From Phocoena phocoena (taxonomy: Eukaryota > Chordata > Mammalia > Artiodactyla > Phocoenidae), in the NCBI RefSeq assembly GCF_963924675.1, contig NC_089220.1, positions 110,748,697 to 110,812,696 on the forward strand: a stretch of DNA of 64,000 nt. Direction: 5' to 3'. Below the pieces are notes generated by a model. The model searched no databases, had not been told where the DNA came from, and saw only the letters and a program-made list of their open reading frames with translations. Made by a program: the position numbers and the translations under genes. Shown here piece by piece: positions 46,401-57,100 of the stretch (position 1 is its first letter; each line of letters begins with the position of its first letter).

Positions 46401-49400
46401 TGTTTGATTTCCTTCGGAAACCTTACCCCAGATAGGTGCTTAGTTAGAAAAGGGAGATCTGACACACACAGATGCCCAGTGTCCCCTGCCTATATATGCC
46501 CAACTCACAAACACCTGCCAACACCCACACTGCCAAGGACACTGCAGGCAAGGGCGTTCATTGCCCTGTGAGAACAAACTGCTTTCTAAGAGGGAGGCCT
46601 TAAGATATCAACACATCTTACAAACTTCTCATGTCAAGTGAGAATTCCACCAGAGTGCACAGTTTGGCTAACTATACCTGGATACACGCACATGCTGCTG
46701 TGTTGATCCCCAGCACTCCTGTGACTGCTGACTGGTTTGCGCATGTGTGTGTGTGTTGGAATGTTGGTGCTCGATTTGCCTGCAGTGTTTCTTTCTCAGT
46801 GTGGAGAAGTTCTCAGGAGGGTTTATAAGGCTCCAGAGCAGCCAGAGTTCCTCCTCACCTCCGTGTGTTTATTACTGACATGGGTGATTCACGGTGTCAA
46901 CCTACAGCAAGCTGCCTCAGGGAGGCCTGGGAGACAGACAGACAGACAGACCCACATAGAGTAATGAAAGGTGTTTTAAAATTGGAAGTTTCCAAGGGGG
47001 AGAGAAGTGACCAGGACATAAAGAGCACTGGATAAGGAGTAGGAAAACTAGTTAGCTCCCAACTGTACTATTTACATGCTGTGTGTTGTTGGGAAATTCA
47101 CTCAACCTCTCTGAGCTTTCCTTTTCTTACCTGTAACTTGGGAGGTGGGGTGGGGTGGGGAATAAGCCCTGCTTTGCCTGTCTTAAGGCGCTGCTGTGAG
47201 GACTGACTGAGATATTACGTGCATAGTACTTTATAACTGTAGGGCTTTTAAATAATTGCTATATAAAATGCTGTAGAAAGCTGAGAGTATTATTATTTAT
47301 ATCCAAGCTGCCCAGGAACGAAGAATGGCAGCAGCACAGCAGGCAGCAGGTTGGCCCGCACTTGGGGACTGACCCAGGGCCCTCGCAGGCAGGGCAGCGA
47401 CGGACAAGGCTTGGCGGGGGGATTTGGTGTGGGGAGGGGCAGTTCCCAGCAGCAGAACAGGGCCCAGGAGTAGCGAGCAGGGAGGGAGAAGGAGCGGACA
47501 AGCCCTGACCTGCCCGCTGTGAGCTGGATCTCCATGTGGTGCAGGAAGACCGATTTGCTGAACTCGAAATCCAGACGGAAAGCCACCTACAAGGAAGAAG
47601 TCGCTGGAGCCGGACTGGCTGGGAACTGCCTGTCTGCGCACTGCCCACACCAGCCCTGGCCCGCCCCTCCCAACCCCTGCCCTTTTGGTGGGCCCTGCTG
47701 GCAGGGAGTGGGCTGGGGGAGGGAGGACCAGGTGCTGGAGTAATGTGAGCTGAGCTCAGGGGCCATGGCGGGGAAGCAGCCGAGGTCAACAGTTCCCCTG
47801 CTGGCGCTTCTTGGCTGTGAGGCCAGCCCTCCGCCCTCTCCCTTTTTGTTTTTAACTACAGGCAACCAGAAGACTGCAAATCCAACTTCAGACCCTTTCT
47901 GCAGGAAGTTCTGGGGGGCACTTGATGGTGGGAAGGGGAGATGGCCATCAACATGCATCGCAGGAAGTGGGGGCCAGAATCTAGTGATAAGACCCCCTCA
48001 TGCACCCCCCCGTTCTTGCGTGTGAACAGTTGTGAGGCTGAGAAGGGTGAAGGCCGTCCCAGGCTACCCAGAGGCTAGTCACACACCTGTCTCCTTGTCC
48101 AGCGGCCTTCCCACCGCTCTGACTGCCCAGGTCCTGGTGCTTCCCTTGGCCTTCACCCAGGAGTAGGGCCTGGGTCCCCTGATTGTGCCCTTTGACATCT
48201 GACCCTCTTTGCTACCTTCTGCCCCACCTGGTGGCGCTACTGGGGCTTTGCACAGACCTCTCATGCTCTTCCCAGGTCTGACCCTCACAGGGTTTCCCAA
48301 GGAGACCTGGTGGCAGGGGTGGGGTGCGGGGATGGCTACTCCTTGAGCGCTGCAGGATCGGGTGGGGAAGCTTGGGCTGTGTGCTGCTCCCGCTGGGTCT
48401 TCACCCAAGAGCTCCTGGGTGCGTCAGCGCCTCACCTCAAAAACCACAATCTTGACTTTTGTCACACTGGGGAGGTTCTTTTGCCAGGAGCCCTAATCTC
48501 CCTCCCCCTTCTCCTCCCCTTCCCCCAGCCTTGCAGACCTTGCTCTTGGGAACACACTGCAGCTCTCTAGGTGGCCCTTACCTCAAGCTCCCCTCTGTCT
48601 GGTTCCCACTCTACAAGCAGCTCGGCCTCAGTCAGGTCTCCTCTTGCTCTAGAAACTTCAGGGCCTGCCTACTGCCCGGGGGTGATGGGCAAACGTCCCC
48701 ACGGTCTGAAGCCTACCTCTCCCATCCCTACACTCTTTTCACATGTACTTTTAAGCACATGGTAGGTGCTCAAGAAACGTTCATTTTTCTTCCCATCTCT
48801 CCCCAGGCACAGCACCATGACAGAGACTGGACATTCTAAAAACGGGTTAGGATACAGGACAGCGGGGTAAATGGCCAAGGGTGGGAGAGCGGTGGGTGGG
48901 AGTGCTAGGATTCCCCCTGAGGTGAGGGTCCTGGTGCTCTCCTGGGGTGCGCTGTCAGCCCTGGGGATGGCTGGGTAATTGGTCACTTGAAGGCCATTTC
49001 ATGGGAGAAAAAACCAACCTACTTAAAAGGCGTCCTCAGGCCTCTCCGTCCCTCCCCAGTCCTCCGCGCTGTTCCCTTCCACTTCTCTTGCCTCCCCTGT
49101 GCCTCCCCGACCCGCCCCGTTCCCTCCCCACACCACCCCAGCGCCAACCTTGGCCTTGGCCCGGAAGAAGGGGTAGCTGACATTGCAGACCTTCTTGTGG
49201 AGCCTCTTCTCCTCGTTCACACACTCGATGCTGCTGTCCGAGTCGTCCTGGGGCGATGGGGGCATCACGGGCACCAGTTAGGTGGGCCCGAGACCCGGGT
49301 GGGGGGGCCACCCTTGCCCCCGGCCCCCCGACTGCCCAGGCTGAAGCTGCAGCACAGGCTGCAGATCCTGGGATCACGGGTGCGGCTTGGCTCTGGGTGC

Positions 49401-52400
49401 GGAAAGTGCAAAGCATGGTGGGAGCCCGGTGCGGGGGCAGAGGACTGGCTCAGCTGTGAAGGGTCGTGGAGAGAGTGGGCAGGCGCTCACGTATCTGATT
49501 TGTCATTCTCTCTGGATCAAGCCCAGAGGCGGGACTTATCATCCAGCTTACAGGTGGGGTCACTGAGCCCCAGGGACGGGAGGTAACTAGCGCAGACCAC
49601 CAGCAAGTGGCTTCCTCCACTCGAGGTCCCTGCTGAGCTCCAGCTGTGAGCATCTCCCGGGCTGGGGATGGACGCTGGGCAGGTGAAGGAGCCAGGCTGC
49701 AGGCTAGCCCTACACACACCACCTGCCAAGTGTGTGTGCTCACGCGCCTGTGTGTGTACAGACACGGCCTTTCACAGAACCCGTTTCCAAAGCCCTTCTG
49801 CGTCACAGAAACAAAATTCCATGATTCCTTCCCCCTAGGGTTATGAACAGGCACGAGATTGGTCTTGGAAAGTTCAGGGCCAGGGAAGCAGGAAGAGATG
49901 GATGCAGGTTTGGGGCTCAGTTTCCCCTAAATACCCTAAAGCCAAACAGACACAAAACCTCTGGGAGGAGAGGCCTTTGAAAGGCCATCAGGTGGGCTGG
50001 TCGTCTTCACTCTGGGCCCTGGAACAGGACCTGGGCCTGACAGAGGGACTGACTTTGCACTGACAGCCCCTCCTTCAGGTCCTTTGCATTGAACTTGAAG
50101 TCTGTCTGAGGACACTGGGGGCCCACCGAGGGGAAAGGGAGGACACCGCACGCAGCCCCCCTCTTTTCTCGGGGGCCTCACTCCACTCAGCTTCCCCTTC
50201 TGGCTATAAAACAGCTCGCGCGTGCGTGTGTGTGCGTGTGTGGCTGAGGAGGGGCCCGTCCTGCCTCTCTCCAGTCCAGTGAGGAAGGGGTGCTGGAGGT
50301 GAGGACAGAAGGGCACTGCTGGCTCTCCTATGCTGTACCCCAGGCTCCAGGTGGACACGGAGATCTGTGAGGACAGAGACTGTGTTTGAGGGGACCTGGG
50401 AGCCCCAGTACACACACATGACAACGATGTCCCAGGATGATTCAACAGCCATGTCCTGAGGGACTTACTCTGTGCCCAGCCCTGGGGACAGATGTGGCTG
50501 AGACAGGGCACTCACCCTCTGGGAGTTCAGGGTGATAACGGGGCAGCGCTCGCGCTCGACACTGATGATTTCCACAGAGCACACATAGGGCTGCGCCAGG
50601 GAGCTGTGAGGGCCGAGGGGCCCTGTGTGGCCTTTTGGAGCTTCAGGAAGCCACCCCAGAGAGCGTGGCATGGGGACCATGCTCTCTCGTGAAACGTGGG
50701 CTCCGGAGCCAGCTGCTGGGTGGGAATCCCGCTTTGCCACTTGCTGGCTGTGTGGTCCTGTTCAGGCCACTTAACCCCTCTCTGTGCCTCAGTTTCCTCC
50801 CCTGTAAAGGGGGATACGATGACCGCCACCACCTCCTGGAGTTGTTGTGAGGGTGAAATGTAAGCAGGCGTTGTAAGGGGTTACCACGAGGAAGCAGGAG
50901 CTTCTCAGGAAATGAGGGAGGGGGTCTCAGGCAGGGGTCTGTGGTCGGTAGGGCCTTGGTGTGAAAGGGCAGGTGCGCTGGGAAACAGTGGGGGCCAGTG
51001 GGACTACCGGTGTTGGGGTGAGGGCAGAAGTGGCAGGTGTGGCTGGGGAAGCAGGAAGGGCCTTGAGTGCAACCACAAGGAGTTCGGGATCTGTTGTGAA
51101 AGCAACTGGGAATGATGGGAGGTTTTAAAGTGGGGAGAATCGTTCTGATTCTTGTTAGAAGGACTGTTGTGGAAAAGCCTGGAGGATGAGCTGTAGGCAG
51201 AAGGTCTGTATGCACTAGTGTGCACATGTGCGGGGGTGTGTGTGTGTGTGTGTGTGTGTGTGCCCCTAACAAGGGCCAAGGGCGCAGGCTGAAGGATATT
51301 CCTCTCCATGGTCTGAAAGGCTCAGACCACCCTCTCCCCATGTTTCTCAGCCCGGACTGCACTGTGGCATCACCTGGGCAGCTTTAGAAGTGGACTGACC
51401 CAGGCCCCACCCGGACCACATCAATTAGAGAGTCCTGGAGAAGTCTGAACACAGGTATCTTTAAGCTCCCAGGTGATTCTAACGTGCAGCCCGGCCCCCT
51501 ACCTGGCTCCCTCCTTTCCCGCCTCAGCCCCTCCCCTGAGGCAGGCCAGGCAGGCCACCGAGGTCTTACCTTCTGGATCAAGCTGGCAAACTGCAGGTTT
51601 GCTGACTGTGAAATATTTAGGACTGTGCTGTAGGCGTTCTCGCCCTTGTTCTCCAGCAGGGCCTCCACTGCCACCCGCCGCCGTGTGCTCTCTATGATGA
51701 AAACCGTGGTGTCAAAGGACAGTGTGTATGCAGAGCAGTCCTGGGCAGGCTTCCTCAGCACCCTCTGGCAGTACTCCCTGTGGGAAAGAGACCAGCAGGA
51801 ATCAGGCACATGGAATGGGGAATGCAGGGGTAGACCTCACTGGGCATGTATCACCTCTCCAATCAGCATGTTTTCCTTTTGGCTTTGGCTGCCAGGAAGC
51901 TCAGAGCTCAATATGGAGACAAGCCTGATTATTGGCCTAGATGGTTAGAATCTTTGCTTCTTCATCCTTCTACAAGGTTTGGATGTACTATTTCTATTTT
52001 TTATTTGTTTTATTATTTATATTTTTATTGAAGTATAGTTGATTTACAATGTTGTGTTAGTTTCAGGTACAGCAGAGTGATTCAGACATATATATATATG
52101 TATACACACACACACACACACATATATTCTCTCAGATTCTTTTCCCTTATAGGTTATTATAAGATATTGAATATAGTTCCCTGTGCTGTACAGTAGATCC
52201 TTGTTTTTTATCTATTTTTATATATAGTAGTGTTGTATTATTTCCATTTATTGTATATGTATCTTCTATCTAATCATTTCATAGTTGAATAAAAGCTGGG
52301 CATACATTATTTTAAAATATATTACATAAATTTGAAATAGGATCAGTATTTTTCCTTGTCTGCCAGTTTCTTTTTTTTTTATAAATTTATTTTATTTTAA

Positions 52401-54136
52401 TTTATTTTTGGCCGCGTTGGGTCTTTGTTGCCGCACGTGGGCTTTCTCTAGTTGCAGTGAGCGGGAACTACTCTTCGTTGCAGTGTGCGGGCTTCTCATT
52501 GTGGTGGCTTCTCTTGTTGCGGAGCATGGGCCCTAGGCACGTGGGCTTCAGTAGTTGTGGCACGTGGGCTCTACAGCGCAGGCTCAGTAGTTGTGGTGCA
52601 CGGGATTAGTTGCTTCACGGCATGTGGGACCTCCCCGGACCAGGGCTCGAACCCGTGTCCCCTGCATTGGCAGGCGGATTCTTAACCACTGAGCCACCAG
52701 GGAAGCCCTGCCAGTTTATTTCCTCCAGGGGATTGTGAGCACCCTGCTCATCCTCTGCTAATCTCCTTAGTACTGAGCCCAAGTGGTCAGTCCATGGACC
52801 TTAGAAGTCATCTAGTCTGGGGGTTAGACAATGAACACCAAGAACTCTAGGTCCTCAGTCTCCACCTTTTATCTGTTTTATAGTGCAGGCGCCAAAGAAA
52901 GGATTCCTTTTCTAAACAAAGTTTGAGGAGGTTGGATTAGACTAACAGTGTTCATTTTACAGAGGAGGTTATTGAGGCCCAGAGAGGGCAAGGTATTTGC
53001 CTGAGGTCACACAGGAGTTAGAGGCAGAGCCTGAGCTAGAACCATGCTCCAAGTTCAGTGTTTGGTCCTCGCTGCCTAGGAGAAGCAAGTGCAGGATTGT
53101 CATCCAGGGCCCTGGGAGCCTAGATCCACCAGCAGGGAAGGGAAAGGAGTCAGTGTGGGGGTGTGGAGGAGCCTACTCACATGGCTGTGGGCAGGTCACT
53201 GCGGGCGTCCAGCAGGAGGTCAGGGACACAGTGCTCATCCTCATTGCAGCCATTCCAGAACGGTACCTGGGCCAGGGAGAGGAAGGTATGGGTGGCTGGA
53301 TAGGGCATCCAGAGCTTCCAGCCCCCATCTTTGCTGTGGGCCATCCCTTATCTCCACAGCACAACAGCTCCTCTTTCTGCGGCACTAGACACAGGCTTTG
53401 TTTTTTCTGCCTTTTTCACAGCACCATGCTGCTTTTTCTCATGCTTTGGCATAGACAGTCCCTTCTTTAGAACATGGCTCAAAACTCAACTCCTCCCAGG
53501 TCCCTTTCAGTCCCTAGCTCAGCTGTTAGCGCAGAACACCCACTTACCCAGTGCCAGTCAACACTGATTGATCATTTATTGCGGGGAGCAAGCTCTCTGG
53601 TACTGGGTATATAGGATGAGGAAGACACAGCTTCTGTTCTCAGCTCATGGGGAAGATGAGTGTGTGAACAAATAATTATAGTGTGAAATGTGCAAAAAAA
53701 AAAAATCTGTATGAGGAACAGAAGAGGCAGAGGGGAGGAAACAGTTATTTTGGCCCATAGATGAGAAGGCTTCAGAGAAATGACAGTAGGTCAGAGTTCC
53801 AAAGGATGACTGAGTTAGCTGGATGGACCAGAGGGAGAGGGAAGTCTGGGAGGAAGGACGAGTCTGTGCAAAGGGCCTGAGGCATGAAGCAGCATGGCAA
53901 GCTTGGGGAATGACAGCTATTTAGTGTTGCTGTAGTAAGGGGTACAGGAGATGCAGAGATGGGCGGGGTCATGTCTTAACAGGGTCTTGGGGTCATGTCC
54001 TCCCAGACCCACATATCGAAGGCTCCTTCTGGCTGCTGTGGGTGGATGGACTGGAAGGGTCAAGAGTAGAGGAAGAGAGACCACTGAGGAGGCTGATGCA
54101 ATGTTCATGCAAGAGATGACGACGGTGTTGGTGTGG

Positions 54137-54177
<41 letters not shown>

Positions 54178-57100
54178 CAGGTCAGGAACCCCAGAGGTGA
54201 GAGCAGCAGGACCTGGAGTTCATCAGGACTAAAAGGGAGGAAAGGGTCCTGGGTGTTGGCCAAGCTTCCTTTTGAGTGTCTGGAAGGGTGGCCGCACCAT
54301 TCATTTATAAATGGAGGGGTTCAGTGGAGGGGATCAGTTTGGGGCACACTGAGTTTGAAGTGCCTGTGGCCCATCCAGGGAGAAGGGCTCAGCAGGTAGG
54401 CGGGTGTTCAAGTCTGGAGCTGAGGATTGAAACTGTCCGCACCAGGAGCACAGCCTGAACCAGGGGAGGGGAGACAGGAGAGGCCAGGCGTACTTTATAT
54501 TCACTAACTTCTCAGAGGGGAGCTCCCTGGCCCTCACTCAGATCCACGTGCTCTTATGTCAGACACGTTTCTATCAAGCCTGCCCCTTGGCTTCCCCATC
54601 ACATGGTGGATTTAGCTCGAAGCAGCCAGCAAGGAAGACAGCAGAGTCATATAAAGGAGGGCAGAGCGAGGCATTTAATGCCAGGACATAGCTCTAGACA
54701 CTCTGGAAACCCTTGGGGGCTTCACTGTATTCTAGCACCCGTGTTCATCTTGGTGATTTCAAGTCTCCGATGAAATACACCCCAGCCCGCCCAGCATACT
54801 GTTCAAGTGTGAAAACTATATAATAGCCTTCAGAAAAATTTCTATCCGCTTGATTAAAAGGGATAATTTAACATGATAAGTAACTGTTACACTCAACTGT
54901 ATGGAATGGCTCATTCCCCCAAGAGGCAAGATTTTACGGTACTAGAACAGTGCTGGGCATTGAGGAGAAGCTAAATAAGAATTTGTAGCAGAGAGATGGG
55001 AAGAATGTTTCTAATTTTCTGGGGGCTAGAAATCTATTTTAACAAGATTTTTAGACATTTAGCTGCTATCCAAAGCCCTTGGTAATATGCCCAGACTGAC
55101 TTTTTCAGCTCTCTTTCTCATCTTTTCTTTACACTTCCCTTCACCCTGCTTGTTCCCACGTCCACACCTTGGCTACGCTGTCAGCTTTCCTGGAATAAGC
55201 CCATCGTCCCCATCTCACATCTATTCTAAAGGTCCAGGGGAAAGCTACCTCCTCCAGAAAGTCCCCCCTGACCTATCATCTGACCGCTTGATGACACTTC
55301 CTGTGAGCTTACTCCCATCTCTGACTTGACCTATGACTCTTATCACCACCTTGCATCCGTTATCAGCATCAGAGCAGAGTGCCCTGCACGTTCCTCTGGG
55401 CTTCAACATGCTTATAGAATGAGTGACATGTACTCATTCATTTGCTATAGTGGCCTTGTGATGACTGTGATGGGAAAAATATTAAGATTCAGGGCACCCA
55501 GCTTTCCCCCTCTCCTGGCTCACTAACGAGGATTCCAGCTTTGCCAGGTCAGTATCTCCCCCTCTCCTGAACTGCATTTTCAGACAGCCTCTCTTACACA
55601 TCTGTGATGCAGAATCAGGAGAAGAGGGAAGGTGTGAAGGTTGAGGGGTGGGTGGTAGGATGTGGGAGCTCTGGGAAGAGGGAGGAGCTGAGGGGACTGA
55701 TGGGGGAGAATGAGAGCAGAGAGGGGATTTTCATAAGCCTTGCTCTTGACTATACAGTTCTTTTGTGTAGGAGAAATACAGGCAAGCATGTGAGTAATTC
55801 TGAAATTGTTGTTTGCTGGCTGGATTCTATATATTGGGTTGGCCAAACAGTTTGTTTGGTTTTAAGTAAAAATAAAAGACACATTTTTCACTTTCACGAA
55901 GAACTTTATTGAACAATGTATTCGTTAACCGAACGAACTTTTTGGCCAACCCAATAATTCTCAGAGACACTGCTCAGAGGCTGGACCTCGCAGGTCACGG
56001 TCTTAAGAGCATTGTGGTATATTTGAAAGTTGTTCCTAAATCCCCGGGGTTTATTTTGCCTGCTCTCCTAGCACAGCTCAGGCAGAATGGATAACTGTCT
56101 GACGTTATCTTTGTGTGGGATTTATATGGAGTTGCAGGGAGCATCTGAATATTAGATTACCAGAAAAGTCTGATGCCCTTAGAGCCAGGGATTAGAAAAG
56201 GTGGGTTTGGGGGGTGCAGAGGCAATGATGAGGCTAAAGCTACTTATTTTGGGAATACTTGGAGCAGGCTAGGAGGACTGTTTTTTCATTAGTCGATCAT
56301 TCAACAAGCGCAGACTAGGCTCTAGTGGTTGAATCATTCTCTCTGGCCTCCAGTGTCCTCGTCTGTCAATGAGGGAAGTGGGCGATTGAGAACTAAGGTC
56401 CCTTCGGGTCCTGTGAATCTCAGGACCCACTCCGGGCTCACTCTCTGCTGGGGATACAGCAGCCTTGCACAGGAGAAGGCCAGGTCCTTACCTTCAAGAA
56501 ATTGCTCAGCACGAGTCATAAGGAAGGCGGGGAGGAGCCTGTTGGGAATTTGCGGGGCAGGAGGTGGGAAGGTGAGGCAGGGGAAGAACTCCTTTGTGCC
56601 TGTCACAAAGCCTGGGCTTCTGGGAGGAGGCGAGGGGAGGGGGTGGGGTGTGTGTCAAAGCTGCTGCCCTGGACACCAGGACGTACCGAGACTCTGAGGG
56701 TCGTGGGCCAGCCGTCATCCAGCATGGGGCCATAGTCGGGGTCCTCCAGGGAGTACTCGACGGAGAAGGTCACTGGCTTCACGTAGTCCGCAGTGTCCTG
56801 TGTGGGAGATGAGAACGGGGTGAGGACAGAGGGAACATCTGTGTCATGGCCAGGACCACTGAGAGAACTTCTGCCTCCCGAAGCTGGGAGCCCTGAGCGT
56901 GAGTCCATGGAGCTTTAGCGTCTGTGAGTGCACGGAGGTTCCCAGATGGGTCCGTAGCAGGAGTGTTGCTCCTGGAAAGGGCCCTTGGCTCAGCATATGC
57001 CAACCCCTCTGCCTGCATGTTTCACCACCTCCTGCTCGTCCTTCAAGGCTGGGAACCTGTGTCCCCAACACCCCGGCCTCTAGGAAGCCAGGCAGCACCT

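Larger units (their letters stand above)
49248..51569 (-). other. ITGA11: ITGA11 intron 20
   Basis: A 2322-base intron. Contains MIR pieces (about 49530-49640 reverse, 50690-50880 forward), TG microsatellites at 50220-50245 and 51235-51262, and a MER5-like block at 51345-51495. The long minus frames at 49936-50511 and 50643-51362 fall entirely in it and have no motif. Confidence 0.8.
53267..56686 (-). other. ITGA11: ITGA11 intron 18
   Basis: A 3420-base intron. Contains an old L2/L3-like repeat (53560-54130), a long TG microsatellite, and a mariner mini-element at 55832. The 54200-55800 part shows no exon or named repeat. Confidence 0.8.

Noticed and set aside
49936..50511. A 191-codon minus frame
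   Set aside because: Intronic, GC-rich, no motif, and between correctly spliced exons 20 and 21.
50643..51362. A 239-codon minus frame in ITGA11 intron 20
   Set aside because: It includes a MIR, a microsatellite and part of a MER5 relic; low-complexity His/Pro/Thr peptide.
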